The notes below the pieces were generated by a model. It was not told where the DNA came from and did no database searches. It saw only the letters and a list, made by a program, of their open reading frames with translations. DNA of 64,000 nucleotides from Antedon mediterranea. Taxonomy: Eukaryota > Echinodermata > Crinoidea > Comatulida > Antedonidae. Of this stretch, positions 1 through 14,900 are shown piece after piece. How positions within the stretch are numbered: position 1 is the first letter of the stretch; each line of letters begins with the position of its first letter. Location: assembly GCF_964355755.1 (NCBI RefSeq), contig NC_092670.1, positions 35,639,795 to 35,703,794 on the forward strand, given 5' to 3'. A program made the position numbers and the translations under genes.

Positions 1-2895
1 ATTGCATTTGGAGACATACTACTGTAGGTGGTGATTAAGTTCAATTTTTAGAAATCCTGTCTCTGCCTGGTGGCTGTATTTGGTTTTTTGTTGTTGTTGC
101 ATTATATTTTATTTATATGTATTTTTTAGGCAAAATAAATAAAATACGTAAAAATAGAAATTGATAAAGATGTATTGTCCCTTTGACTAATTCCAAAAAA
201 ATTAAAAATTAAAGATTTCGAAAAAAGGTGGGTCATTTTGAAGTATCATATAGTTATTAACTATCACCAAAAATTTTTCGAAAAAAAACCAAATTTAACT
301 GAAATACAGACGTTTTTTGTTAAAAAAATAACTTTGACTTCCAGTCAAAGTTTTCAATCAAAACATATCCCATAATGAAACGCGCTTGTTTGGCTACTCT
401 GTATGCATAATCATAAAACTTCCTCATGATCTGTGTGAAAATACCTTCTTAACCGTGACGAGTTGTAAACAATCCTAATTTAGCATATGCATAATGCATA
501 CTCATGGTTTGAAATCTTTGTTTACTTTCGCTCGTGACGATTTTCCAGATGAAATGTAATCAAACTAATTTACCTGTTAATTACGTAAACTTGTTGTTTT
601 TGGTTCAAATTTTTGACTTAAAGTGAATAACTTTAATATTACTTTGATATGGCCACTTTAAATTTAGAATATTTTGACCTTCATTTTTTTGTGTTTCAAG
701 GGACAATACATCTTTAAATAAATTCAAAACTGAATTTTTACCAAACTTTCCAGAAATTTCCAATTCCAACATTCCAAACGTTTCAGGTTTGGGAACAGCT
801 TTATTTCAGTATATTATTATTCAAAAAAACGTAGTGTACTACCTTCACTCAAATAACACTTGACATTTTTCTGTGTGTGGATGTCTCTTTGAATCTAGAG
901 TGAAGTGTCAAATCAACCACAAACTTCTCCACAAGTCAAATTGAATGAATTTCAAAGTACTTTAGGTTCAGTATCCTATGAGCTAATTACCACTGTTAAT
1001 AAACCCACTCATAATTAATTAGCTATGCATGTTTATTGTTGTATGAGTGTTTGAATGTCTCCTGTGTATTATTTTAAATCATAGGACTGTGAGATACTGT
1101 ACAATAAATAGATTGGCCAATTATTAGATGATAAAGCAGAAATTATATTGGTAAATACACCTCATTGGGTCAGGAAATGGGGGGGGGGGGAAGAAAGAGG
1201 GGGTGGGGGTGTCATTCTAAAAAGTTTCAAGGAACTAGTATGGGGTTTGGGAGAACCTACTACTTTACTTGTTGCAACCCATAAATATGTTGAAAACTGT
1301 GTTAAATTACAAAACTTAACATGTAATATAATTTGGCAATGGTACTGGAAATTAGTAGACAACATTGCAAAATAACCATAATTAAATTTGAAAATTTTAT
1401 GGTCTTCTGCTCATCTTGTTTTCATTTGTGATGTCAAATTTGCTTAGGTTTAATATTATCCTGGTTTATAGTTTACTGTACTTTTTAATAGCACATTAAC
1501 TAATTTTTAACTTCCTCGTGAAATTTGATATGACATTCCACATAAAAAAAAACATGCCTTATATATCTTTCGGAAGTTTAATAATACGATCAAGGCTGAA
1601 AAGTTAATTTTGCAATTCTGCAAAAATTGATTCTCTAAATCAATGAGTGATGGATACAAGTCAGGTAGGTCTAATTTAGAAGAAATATATGTAGTGTTTT
1701 CTAACAATTAATAGTCAATGTAATGTTATAATAGCCCTTAATGCTCGCACTTGTGACAATGAAACGATAGCATTTGATTTGATTTGCCGAGGCCGGACTG
1801 GCAGGTGTGAAAAACCCTTTACTGTGGTCTACGGTATGGAAAGCTCCTGTAACCAGCGCAATGGTGTTTGACTCAACCAGGTTCTCATTTAACACCTGGG
1901 TGAAGAGAGGCTAAGTGTCTTGCTTAAGAACACAAGCAATGCGACGAGCGTTGGTCTCTATGTCAATGCCTAAAATAACGTGCCACATGCTCTTCACATA
2001 TGATTACAAACCATACTGTAGTATTTCAATACTGTACAGTAATTTGTATCAAATTTTACAAATCAATTTACCAAAAACAATTACTTGCAGACATTGACCT
2101 ATTTAAAATGTCACACCACAAATTGTCATTCTAAAATGCTTTAGAATTTGCAAATTATAATAAAATACAACCAGTCAATGATGTCACCATTAGAGACAAT
2201 AATATTTATATTAATGACCACCATATTAAAATTTTCTGCCATACACTGTCATTGTCATTGCGAACTTCCTTTTATTTACACAAACTTCAAGAGACAAAGG
2301 CAAGCATGTCTAAAATGTAACATCTCAAGGTGGGCCTAATTACATGGGTTGAAATTGGCTATCCTGTTATTCTATTGCATTGCCACAACACTAACATCCT
2401 TTCAGTGGGACGGAATTGTCTACCCTGGTCCACAAGATTAACCACTGTCAAAATATGCTATAAAAAAAGGTCATATAATAATAAAGAATAACCTATGAAT
2501 ATTCATTAATGGCCATAATAACACCTATTTACTATGAATAGAGTGTCTCTGTATATAGGCATATCCATTACATTTAGAGGCTCTTCATCTTTGTTCATAA
2601 ATAAATCTTAAGACTATTTGGCATCAATAATAGTTGCATAATAAATGTATTGGTACAAATAGTCTTAAGATTACAATAAATACAATATAGGTAACACATT
2701 TTAAACAGATAAAAAGCTGGATATGAAATAACAAATAAAAGCACGAAAATGGAAAATTGTAGGAATGACAGCTCTAAACTCAAACTGCCTATCCTCTTTT
2801 CATTCCGACAAGATTTTCTGATAATAAATGATGTTTTCACAAAATTCATAAATGAAAAAAGTCAAATAAACGTAAACAAAAAATAAGAAACATAC
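1..2895. other. RhoGAP gene intron 9 (left part)
   Basis: No supportable coding exon on either strand. It holds the AAGATGTATTGTCCC inverted-repeat element (166-715), a G-rich stretch with an 11-G run near 1179-1211, and a piece near 1785-1830 resembling the end of the MITE copies at 23.5 and 24.1 kb. The rest is AT-rich DNA without recognised structure. Confidence 0.6.
166..715. mobile_element. Inverted-repeat element, AAGATGTATTGTCCC family, copy 1
   Basis: Ends are AAAGATGTATTGTCCC (166-181) and its reverse complement (700-715). Two further, more decayed copies share the left end at 14007 and 50185. Flanks suggest insertion at TA, but the exact duplication is ambiguous. No transposase ORF inside. 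Confidence 0.7.
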
Positions 2896-2987
2896 CTGTT
2901 GTAAGAATAGTGGCACCCTAACATTTGGTTTCAGTTTTTTGTCATTTTCTATTAACACGTTTAGTGGTACTCCAAAAATGCCATTCT
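2896..2987 (-). CDS. RhoGAP gene, exon 9 (start of RhoGAP domain)
   Basis: A 92-nt exon with CTGTAG acceptor and GTATGT donor. It encodes ENGIFGVPLNVLIENDKKLK and VRVPLFLQQ, matching the first helix region of the RhoGAP domain (family: SGLFCVPLTALLEQDQRKV and RIPLIFQK). The catalytic remainder is not found in 1-2895. Confidence 0.93.
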
Positions 2988-5900
2988 CTACAGAAAAAAA
3001 AACAACCAAATCGTATGCAATTGTTATTTGTGCAAATCTGATGCTTATACATTTAAAAATATCAAAATAAACTAGTTTGAAAGGTACTGTCAAACTACAT
3101 TTTCAAAACACATAAAAATGTTTCTGACATAATTTGTACCTTAACGTAACAAATCTCCTTGAACCCAATTTGAAAACATTGACCCAGTTCATACCGCAAA
3201 CTACCAACAATTTTACCCATCGTCGCAAGTCTGAATACGAAGCAGATTGCCGTCTAAGAATGTAATAATTGATATGATGAAGAAGGACAGGATAATGTCG
3301 TTTTGGAAGTGATAATCTTGGGTGGGTAATTTCTGCCGTGAATGCTGTGGTACAAGTAATTAATTTTAATTTTTCTCAATGATAGGCCTCCGGACAAGAA
3401 GTGGCATCATTTCCACAACTAAATCATCTCCATATTTAGTATGTTTATCGTATTTTGTACAAAAATATATATATATATATAATGTTAATCTACAACAGTT
3501 TTCACTACACTCTGAATATAATATTTTTCAAAACATGGAAGCCATATTGGTTCATGGAGATACCTCTATGATTGGTCTAATGCTAAGACGTTTAAGGTCA
3601 ATTCACACAGATGAGCGGTAACGGTAATAAAAATATAGAATCCATAGCGGATAGATACAGATTCTATGTGGCATAAGCTACACAGTTTTCCGCTTACCAT
3701 TACTGCTTGTCTGTGTAAATTTTTTTTTTTTATACTGTATATCAAGCAAAGGTATACATTTAATGTTTTACACATTATCATGTATTTCAACATATTTAGA
3801 AATGTAATACTAGTAAAAGGCTACAATATCAATTACATCTAAATAAACAGAACTTATACAAATGTGCCAGCATCTGATTATTTTTGGATGTACTAATCTA
3901 AACGTTGATTTTAATACAGCGAATGCCAACAAATCAATTATATGATCTAATTCCTATTACGCAGTATTATTCACTGTCAATCATGATAATAAAGATTGCA
4001 GAAAAATGCCAATCAAGATGGGTGTTTATCGTTGATATCCTGGCAACTTATTTTTGGTTCGTTCTTTCAAATGCTTTGTATACTTTCATTAATGTATTTT
4101 GTTATTGTATAATTATCATCAGGGGGCACTACTGGTTGCTTCATGCCACTGTTGCAAAAGAGGTATTCCCAATAAAGTTATTTATTATTATGATAAATTT
4201 ATTCTTTTGGTTTTACCGGGAATAAATTAATTTACAGAATAGGTAAATAAATAAAATTGTAAAGTTATTTTATTATGATAAAGTTATTCTTAATCCGAGG
4301 GATTCATTAAATTTATTTACAGTATATGTAAATACATAAAATTGTAAAGCTCTGTTTACACTATCAAACTAGTTTAGCAATAAACATATGATGTACCTAA
4401 ATATGGTAGTGATCCCCAAATATGTAGGAGTGATATAATCATCATGTCCGTATATGGGCATGTCATATTTTTTTTTACATTAAGTAGACACAACAACCTT
4501 AAACTTACCTGCTAATATTCATAAAATAACTAGTATAAAAGATGAGAAAAATAATAAAGTTTAACACTTTTGTATGCCAGATAAAATCAGTTAGAAGTAA
4601 AATTTAATTTGTTTTACCCTTAGTCTTTTTTCTGTTTTGTTTTCTTGCATGTGGTAGGGGCAGGCCATATTTGTCAAACAAAGACGTCAACTCAATGAGT
4701 GCTAGTGATCGAACTTTCGACCTGTCTTTCTGCTCAAGAAAGTTGATAGGCGTTAAACCGCATTTGTCACGTGCTAATGTGATATTCTGTAATTAGATGA
4801 AAAACATGTTTATTATAGTATTGAAATAATATAGAATTACAGTGGAACCACACCCTCGGGAAATTCCTATTCAGGGGACACGCTTATCATGGGGGAAAAC
4901 TTTTCTGTAAAATGAATGTGAGGAAGTATATATTATAACACTATGGAGAAACCATTTTTTGGGTCCTCATGAGAAACCATTGTCATTCATTTGAACGATG
5001 TGTCTACACTCTTCAGTTTTTACTCTAAACCAAAAATGATTATTATTCATTGATTTTTCTGCATACTTTTTTTTTACCACAGAAGGAACAACGGGAAGGG
5101 TTTCAATAAAATAAATTTGTAAAACCCAATAATATTATTAAAAAAATATGTGTATACTTACTGGTAAATTGCTAGCTAGACTATTCATAATTTCTTCTTG
5201 TTTTCTAAAATCACTTTCTAATGTTTCAAGATCCTGTTAAAAGTATAAAATAACTAACATTAATAAATAATTTAATAATATTAATATTGGAAGGAAGGAT
5301 TCTCACCCAAAAAATATCCACACATAAGATAACATTTGTGTAAATAAAATCGTGAACATGATAAAAAAGCATTAAAATGTTTGACAATATTTTGTACATA
5401 TCATATACAGTAACTGAAATAATCATATTATGAATAGTAGATTAATTAGTGGCGCTTTAGCAGTCCTTAAAGCTTGGTTCCCACTAGAACCTAACGCAAG
5501 GACGTAAACGCAACGCAAGTGTGTTGACAAATGACAAGCGAAGTTATAGACAGTTAGCAATCACAAGCGAATAAGCCATCGCTTGTGATTGGTCAATTCA
5601 CTTGCGTTGCGTTACGTCCTTGCGTTGCTTCGCTAGTGGGAACCACGCTTAAGTCCTTATTTTAAGAGTTCTAAGTTCACATCTTTTCCCTGTGTACGAT
5701 ACAATGTTTGCAATACTGTACATACTGTATGGTATTGGTATGTCTTACCAATAATTTATATTAACTTTTGGCAGTTAAAATGTACAGTTTAGTTGTTAAA
5801 ATAAATAAAACAATTTAAATAGAAAAAAAAAAATAACAAAAAACTGTTTTTATAAAAATCTTTCTCAACTTTGGTGAGACAATAATTTAGAGAATTCGAG

Positions 5901-8900
5901 TGGAATAATTAAATATCTAGATTCTTACAATATCCTATTGTCAAAATGATGATTATGATATCAATTAGATTATCCTATTAGCAGGAAATTTAAAAAAAGG
6001 ATACATCTAATCAACATATATTAAAATATATGAATTAATTAATTATATTATTTCAACCTATTGCATATTATGGGAACAACTTTAGTTTCTCATCCAATAC
6101 TGTAGTATAATAGTAGAAAATCACATGATTCAAATGGATGTCTAGAAAACTCAGAAATGCTAAGACTAAATTTGAACAGTAGCATGTACTATATTTTCTT
6201 TATGATTTAAGTCCTAGGCCGCTACTACAAGTTATAATATTAGTAAGAAAACATATAATACTGTAGTATTTCAAATAACCTACCCTCTGATTATAAATTA
6301 ATGAAACAATCCGTTTGATGATCCAAGTTTTCTAGTTGAAGAATAAAACTAAACAACTCAGATCAAGATATCCGAGTTTTCTGGATCTAGGAAACTCAGA
6401 TAATCTGAGTTTTCTAGATATGAGTTTTCTAGACACCCGATTCAAACAATAGTACTATTATTAACCAGTAGGCTACTTAAAAAATATATATTTTCTTTTA
6501 GTTCCTAGTAAGAAATATAAAAGTAGTGATAATATTTGATCCAGGGTTGAATGATTAATTTATATCATTGTACTGTACTGCCTTAAAAACTACATTATTT
6601 AGGGAAACCGACAAAGTGTGCCCGGAATAGAGGTTATTATTGACTTGATCCCGGATTAACTTGTTAAGATTAATTTTTCAGTTTCTTTACAATTTACTTT
6701 AGTTTACAAATATCAACACAAAAATCTAAATAATTTAAATTAATTAAACCAGATCACATTTCAACCGTTGAATGTTTCTTGGCTACCGCACATTTTAGAA
6801 ATGCATATGGGGGGTGACAACCTCTGGAGACAAATCTACTAACATACGCCAACAAAATGGAGGCAACACAGCACAGTAATTTGTTTCAGAAGTGATTAAT
6901 TTAGGAAGCTCTCCCCTGAGAGTTGGATACATCCACTTGTTGATTGTTGAAAGAGAATCGAAGTTTAGCATGCCGCACAAAAACGTAAAGAACTTATTTT
7001 ATACTGGATAAATGCAAGCATATAACCAATGTCTTTTATATTTTCATTTAGCAAAATTAGTTTCATACTACCTTAAGTGTCCTAACCACCTTAATTTCTG
7101 CTTGCTCTCCCTAAGGCCATGGTAATAGATTGATTCAAATTTTATATTTATAATTTCGGAATAAAAAAATCTTCAGGTCAAATTTAGATCAGTTTTCATC
7201 TTTGTTTTTTTTTCAATAAATAAATACTAAAATAGTTGGTAAAAAATAAAATCAGGGTCTAGGAGTAAATTTAAGTTAAAATAGCATGCAGGAGCATTTA
7301 AATGTGCTTTGTTCATCTTGATGTTTTTCCTTTGTAAATTTGGATTTTACAAATATTGTAAAATTTTCATTCATTCTAATTTAGGTGTATATTAGGATTT
7401 TTGGTTTTAGTTAAACTCTTGTTGTTAATTGTTAAATTAATTTGTGTATGATGTATTATAGCCTCGTGGAAAAACACCATTGAGGTGAACAAGTGTTACT
7501 GTTGTTTTATTATTACTATTATTCCCCCACACTCATGTTGAGTTGATGCTATGTGCTGAATGTTTGTACACGCGATTTTTTCATATTTTTCTTTGCTTAT
7601 TCTTATAATATACCTCCAGAGTTTTTTAAAATGAGATCCCTAACGAAAATCCCTATTTGGTCATCCAAAAAATATAAAGTAATGATTTCTGCAGTTATAT
7701 TGAGAACAGTCGTATCCCACCGAGTTATTTTTCTATATCATTCCGCAAACCCAATGCCGAGATTAACCCTCCCGGAAGGCAAGAACCCTTGCTGAAAATG
7801 AGCATTTCACAATCTGCTAAGGACAATATTCAAAGTACACTATAAATGCAAAGTTGTTATGACAGTAAATTCAATGAGATATTAATTTGTAATTATAACA
7901 GGAACCACGGTAAAGCGACATTGTATGAAATACGAAAGATGTTATTTAAAATGGCAATAACAAACACAGTGTCCTTTAGTGTAACAATAACAGTTCCAGG
8001 AACCGAAAGTGTTTTATATAATTCAACAGCGTACATATTTTGTATTTGTACTGCTCCTTGATACTCAAATACAGATTGCCGTCATCTCCTGTTTGTTTTT
8101 ACGTTTCATTCAGTGTAGCCTTGTAAATATCTATAATGCATTTTCCGTTTTTCAACAAACATATTTTCAAGTGTTTTGATTTAAACACTGCCTTGTAAAC
8201 AGAATAGGGTAGAACGCCATTCTGGACCCAACAAAGTATTCACTCCCCTCAATGATGTTGAAACACAAATTTCCGCTCGTTCATTTCATAATAAAGTGTC
8301 CCCTAAATAAGGAATGGCCAAATAAGGGGGTTCTATAGTAGTTGAATTAAAGAGGAAATTCCTTATCAATATCAATTGCTACAATATTTTAACCTATTGG
8401 AGAAAATATCTACTGTATAATATTATATATTATATAACACCTATATAAATTCCTGTCATTTGATTGGACGAATGTGGGTCACATGGCGTGCAATAGTACG
8501 CACTATTCAACGATCGTTAAATAGTACTTTTTGAAACATTTTTGTTTGTTATTTAGATGTTATATAAAACAAATAATGAATGTTTTGTATTCGTGTAATG
8601 GTACAAATAATGGCACTTGGTGAATGATGAAAGGTTATATCAACTCGGCTTTGCCTCGTTGATATAACCTTTCATCATTCACCTCGTGCCATTATTTGTA
8701 CCATTGCACTCATAAACATTCATTATTTGTATAATATTATATAAGACAGACCAGTTACCATGGTTACTGCTGGTCTTATATTATGATATTGGAAAAATGT
8801 TGAATATTTTTTTAAATGATAAAGTTTGTAGTGTTAAGCTTGGTTGCCAGTGGGACTCAACGCAAGGACGTAAAGCACAAAGAAAGTAATTTGACCAATC

Positions 8901-11900
8901 ACGGCATGATGATCATCAGCTTGGTTCACTGGGACTCAACGCAAGGACGTAAAGCACAAAGAAAGTAATTTGACCAATCACGGCATGATGATCATCAGCT
9001 TGGTTCACTGGGACTCAACGCAAGGACGTAAAGCACAAAGAAAGTAATTTGACCAATCACGGCATGATGATCATCAGCTTGGTTCACTGGGACTCAACGC
9101 AAGGACGTAAAGCACAAAGAAAGTAATTTGACCAATCACGGCATGATGATCATCAGCTTGGTTCACTGGGACTCAACGCAAGGACGTAAAGCACAAAGAA
9201 AGTAATTTGACCAATCATGACATGATGATTATCCAAATTTTGTATTGTGATTGGTCAATTGTCCAAGATATAGTATGCTTCAAGTGAGCATTATCCTACT
9301 ATCTACAAAATATCACGATTTTCTTATTTTTACAATATTATGTGATAAAAGCATGAAAAAAAATATTTGTTTATTTCACTGAAAATGTAAAATGCATGAA
9401 AATATCAAAATCTAGCTGTTTCCCTAAATTATTCTCAAATAACGAAAAACAAAATTTGAATGAATTTTTTCCCCGATTTTATACTTTTTGACAAATTTAT
9501 TCTCTGTGACTGTTTTGTAAATCAATTCGTACCAGACATTTCTATCCATGTGGGACTACAGAACAAAAGAAAACAATTTTATAGATAAAAACATTATCAC
9601 AGATTTGACCTAAGGAAATGGTATTATTGAAAACAAATGTTCTTTTGTCTTTGTTTAAACAATAACAGATTATTCACAAAAAAATTATAGTTTTCATGTT
9701 TTTACATAAAGAAAAATATCATAAATAATAATTTCCTTTTATCATTTAAAATAATTAAATTATGATCATGATGAGGAGTACATATTCTGTTAAATATTAA
9801 ACTGAAATTTATGATCTTCTATGCTAATACAATACCGATAGATAAAGAAGTATATTGAATGTAGATGATGGGATTTATTTCATTTTCTAAATACGCACAC
9901 ATAAATAAATTTATCCTCTCATTTGGACATTCCTATTCAGGGGACATCATCATTCAATTAATACTTTCATGTGAAAAGCCATAATTATGTCTAAAGCTCT
10001 GTCCACACTAGTTTGACAAAAAGAGTGTAATGTGCCCAAATATGGTAGTGATATGCCCAAATAGACAGAGCTTAATACTATTGCAGCCAACCCATATTTA
10101 GAGCTATTAGGGGGATATTCTTTTATTTTCATTCATATTTCCACCACTAACAGAATGGATTAAAAATATATAAAACAATATAAAATATTTTTTTCAATAT
10201 TAAAATATACACAAACCAAAAGTGGTGTTGGTAATCTATAAGTGCTAGCTTTACCTGGATAAACCAACATTGGCCTATCCTCTCCGGAAAGAGAGCTACA
10301 ACTCGAATATATAAAAAAAATTTAAAAAAACCCCATCAGTTAATGGTACATTCCATGAACCCTGCCCTCAAGTGGGAACATCCCAACATACCACCATCAT
10401 CATTTCTTTTCTAATTATTTGGTATTAAACTTTGTTTAATGCTTACCAATATTGAATCTGGTGTCGATGAGATCATTTCTTTTCTAATTATTTGGTAATA
10501 AACTTTGTTTAATGCTTACTAATATTGAATCTGGTGTCGATGAGCGGGTATCGTCTTTAGATGCACCCTCCTCGTCTTTTGCACTTGGAACTTGCACTGG
10601 TTGTGTATTGGTAATGCTTAAAACTTCTACTCCTGGAAAAAGAAATAATATTATTACATTACAAAATGTGACTGACAAAACCAACAGCATTGAACACCAC
10701 ATTTTGATAGGAAAAAACATCTAGGTATCAAATTGAAAGAAAAAACAACAAAGGAATTTTTTTTTAAATGGTAAAGAAATAGAAAACAAAGTACTGTAAA
10801 AAAGAAATTCATGAATTAGGTTTTTTTAAACAAAATATTTATTTAAATTTATAACATTTATATCTACAATAATTGTCATTAAATAAATATTTTACCTACT
10901 AGAAAAAAAATGTTTAAATCCAAATTATGAATAAAATTATCAGCAATCAAGTCCAATATTAAAAATCCATGAAAAGAAATAAATAAAATCAATATGTCAT
11001 TTGAAAGTCCAGTATTCAAGAATTAAGACAACTCATATTCGTTATGTGTTACTGGCTACGCGTCAAACATCCATGTGTTCAGTAGCAATATCTTGGTAGA
11101 TATAGCCAGGCCTACATAACCGTCCGGCTGAGTCACCATCAAACTGATCTTCAAGCACTGCGGTTGTCACTGACTTCTACCAGGATGATTTTAGAGGAAT
11201 TGATCGTCTATGTCACGTTAAATGTATAAGGAAACTCTAATTGTCCAGATTACCCTGTTGTGAAGTGTGTAAATTAACTTAACTGTGTGTTGATTAAGTT
11301 TTCTTAAGGGTCAATTTTGTAATAACAATTTATATTAATTAATTTATACGTAGACTACAAAATCATAACAGTTTTATACTCGTACACTTTTGTAACAAAA
11401 TGATATTCATCGTCGTGGTCTATATGTTAAGTTCACCCTGTAAGGAAGATGATTGATTTAGTTCAACTAGTAGTATGTATTAGTTTTTACAGAACTTTCC
11501 TTTTTTAGATATGACCAAATTAACATTTCATATTATTACAAAACAGTTTAAAGTCCACTTTGAAAATCAGTAGGCCTACTGTGATACTGAAAGTGTTATC
11601 ACATAAGACAGATATAAAATACTACCAACCATTCTCATAACCACAAATAAATATTAAAATAATAATTCAATGGTTACCATATGATAAAAAAATAGTGAAT
11701 TAAACTTATGAATATTATACTAAATATTGTATTTTGAATTTTGAGTTAAAATCACTTTATCTTTTTGATATTAATACTTGTCTGCAAAAATATACGGTGG
11801 TTTGCTGACAAATAAAAGAAAAAATTCTTTGATAGTATTAAATCTATAATAAACTATAAGTAATACCACTCACAGTTCCCACTAGGATGAAATGCAAGGA

Positions 11901-14900
11901 TGTGCATGTGAAACGCAGGTTATTTATTTATATAGCAGCAGCTTGCTTGTGATTGGTCAAATTACTCACATTCTACATACTTCAGTGGAAACTAAGCTTT
12001 AGTTGGAAAATAAGTTTAACAGATCAATTAATCTAAATATTATTTATCCGGAAAAAAAAATTAAATTAAATTTGAAAACAGATACCTACAGGAAAATTAA
12101 GACATCAATTATTACAGTTTTTATTGATTACTTAAAATCAAGTTCAACGGTTATTGACCTGTTTACTAACAGACAGGACATCTTACAGTAAAGTCCATGA
12201 ACACATATTCCGATGACTAACCTACTTATCCAACAGCCCAGATGTTACGAAACTTCATATTTTTCCTTCCTTGTTTGATGTTTTGTAGTGTGTCCCCTCA
12301 ATAGGTGTTGGCCGTAGTTTTAACATACTGTTACCGATTCATTTCACAGCAAAGTGTCCGTTAAAGGGGTCCCTTGAATAGGATCGGCTATAGTGTTACC
12401 ATATTGCTACTGATAATAATGATTCATTTCACAGGAAAGTGTCCCAAATAGGGGGTGTCCCCTGAATAATGGACATCACCCTGAATAATGGACATCACCC
12501 TGAATAATGGACATCACCCTGAATAATGGACATCACCCTGAATAATGGACATCACCCTGAATAATGGACATCACCCTGAATAATGGACATCACCCTGAAT
12601 AATGGACATCACCCTGAATATTGGACATCACCCTGAATAATGGACATCACCCTGAATAATGGACATCACCCTGAATAATGGACATCACCCTGAATAAGGG
12701 ACATACTCCTGAATAAGGGGTGTCCCAAAGTTCCACTGTATTTAATGATGGATTGTACTGGTTTACATGACATAATGGAGAGTAGACATATTAACAATAG
12801 AACTGTATGTCACTTTCAAAAAGATGATATGATACAGTATTTTATCAGTAGGCCTAATATAATAACTACAATTGTAATATTAATTTTGTATCACAAATAT
12901 TTGGTATTACCTAGCTCAATTAAAAAATGTTTTGTTTTAATATGAAATTGTTATCTCAAAATTTTTTTTATGCTTTAAATTAATTTAATAATAAAACAAA
13001 TAAACAAATAAACAAATATTTTATTTAGCATACCATATCTATTAAATTGCACTGTAGATTATATGCCTAGCATTATTTTGTAGTGTGTCCCCCAATAGGG
13101 GTCCCTTGAATAGGATCGGCTATAGTGTTAACATATTGCTACTGATAATAATGATTCATTTCACAAAGTGTCCCTTAAAGGAGTCCCTTGAATAGGATCG
13201 GCTATATTGTTAACATATTGCTACTGATAATAATGATTCAAATAAACAAATATCTATTAAATTGTACTGTAGCTGTGTAGATTATTATATGCCTAGCATT
13301 GTTGTTAGTGTAATAATGGTCACAACCAGTAAATTGAGTGGGAAAGTTGATGAAACATTTAAGGTCGACAAATTCCCAGAATGGGAGAGCAATAATCCCT
13401 AGTATTTAATCCCACACTAATCCTCAATGTACACTGGCTTAATATTCACCTGTATGGCAATATTATTAAACCTATTAAAAGTATAGGCCTATATTTTTTA
13501 AGATTATTGGAAAAGAAAGGTATAGGCATATGTGGAAAAATGGAAAAATTAAAACGTAACTGCGTAACTAGTTATAGTGTTTAAGGTTATTTAGCACATT
13601 TTCAATAATGTAAAAGCAAATCCATAAACATATTCAACATTTAATCTGGACAAAACTCAAAATATCAACAACTCTGATAAACAAATTTTATTTGTTTACA
13701 TTAGATTATATTCATAATTAATACTTTTTTTTTAGAGAGTAATTCAATTTATTGTTTAAATACACAAACTCTCTTGAAGACATGTCTACTTTTTCATGTG
13801 CCAAAAAGAAATGATGCTGGTGGTTTGTGGGGAAGCTCCCACCTGAGGGAATAGTTCATGGACTATACCATTTGTGGAGAGGGGTGTCCAATGAAAATTT
13901 CTACTTTTCGAGTTATAACTTGCTCTTCAAGGAGAAAGGGCTATTATCGGTTTATCCATGTAAGCTAGGCATGAAATATACTTAGCAAATTAACCAGGAT
14001 TCTCTTAAAGATGTATTGTCCCCAAAAAACATGAAAAAATGAAGATTAATTAAATCAGACTTTGAATAGGATATTTTGTAGTTTTAATAAAGTTAATCAC
14101 TTCGTAGAAAAAAAAAATAAAAAAATTATGTTTTCACTTATAAAATAACATAATAAATGGTTAAATTAAACCAAAAATCCATTGGCTGGCAGCCAAGTTT
14201 TTGCTTTAAATTACAGTTACTATTATACATTAAAATGGCATATTTGTTAAATTATTATTCAGGGGAATATATCTTTAATAAAACAAAGAGGAATGAATAT
14301 GCCTCTCCTGATCCTACTATCTTGTCTTATAAAGTAAGGTAAATCTAAACTATTTCCCATAATTTTTTGCTTGTTAAAACACAGATTTGTCACTATAATT
14401 TACCCCCAACAAAGTGTAGCTATTTTTATATCATAATTCATTTTTGACATCTTCTTCACACCATTGTCTTTTAATTTACTTAATTATAAAATTACCATTA
14501 TGATTTAATTTACACACTCTAAATGTTATGCTAAGCAAAATGAATCTTTAGTGGACCAATAACATGTCTTGAATCTTGCAAAAATAGAAAGTTCAAAAGG
14601 TTGCCAGAAATCATGAGCAAACTCTTGACAGATTGACCACATACGGTAATTAATAATTAATAATTAAGAATAAAAAATTAAAAATAAGAATACCATAATG
14701 CATATTAATATACCTTATAGGACACTCCAAGAGTGCATCCCTAAGTATAATTCCCCTACACATTATTTCCCCCAAATTTTGTTTTATTTTTGTGTCTTAG
14801 TTCCGAATGTGATTAGGCTAATTGCACTAAAAAGCTTCTGAATGTGAGTTTGGTTTAATCTTTATTATATCCAGCCTTACGCAGTTGAGATCCCTGGTTC

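Larger units (their letters stand above)
5234..10519. other. RhoGAP gene intron 6
   Basis: Carries four distinct inverted-repeat elements (5471-5648, 6127-6448, 8412-8744, 9992-10074), the 79-bp tandem array at 8838-9233 and the 73-bp duplicated exon end at 10399-10471. Remaining stretches (for example 6450-8400 and 9270-9980) are AT-rich with no supportable gene. Confidence 0.6.

Noticed and set aside
1179-1211. G-quadruplex regulatory element
   Set aside because: An 11-G run followed by shorter G runs could form one, but it lies deep in an intron and may be a simple low-complexity stretch.
1-2895. Remaining RhoGAP catalytic exons within the window
   Set aside because: I looked on the minus strand for the Arg-finger motif (EGLLRxPG-like) and the following helices and found none; the exons should be further left.
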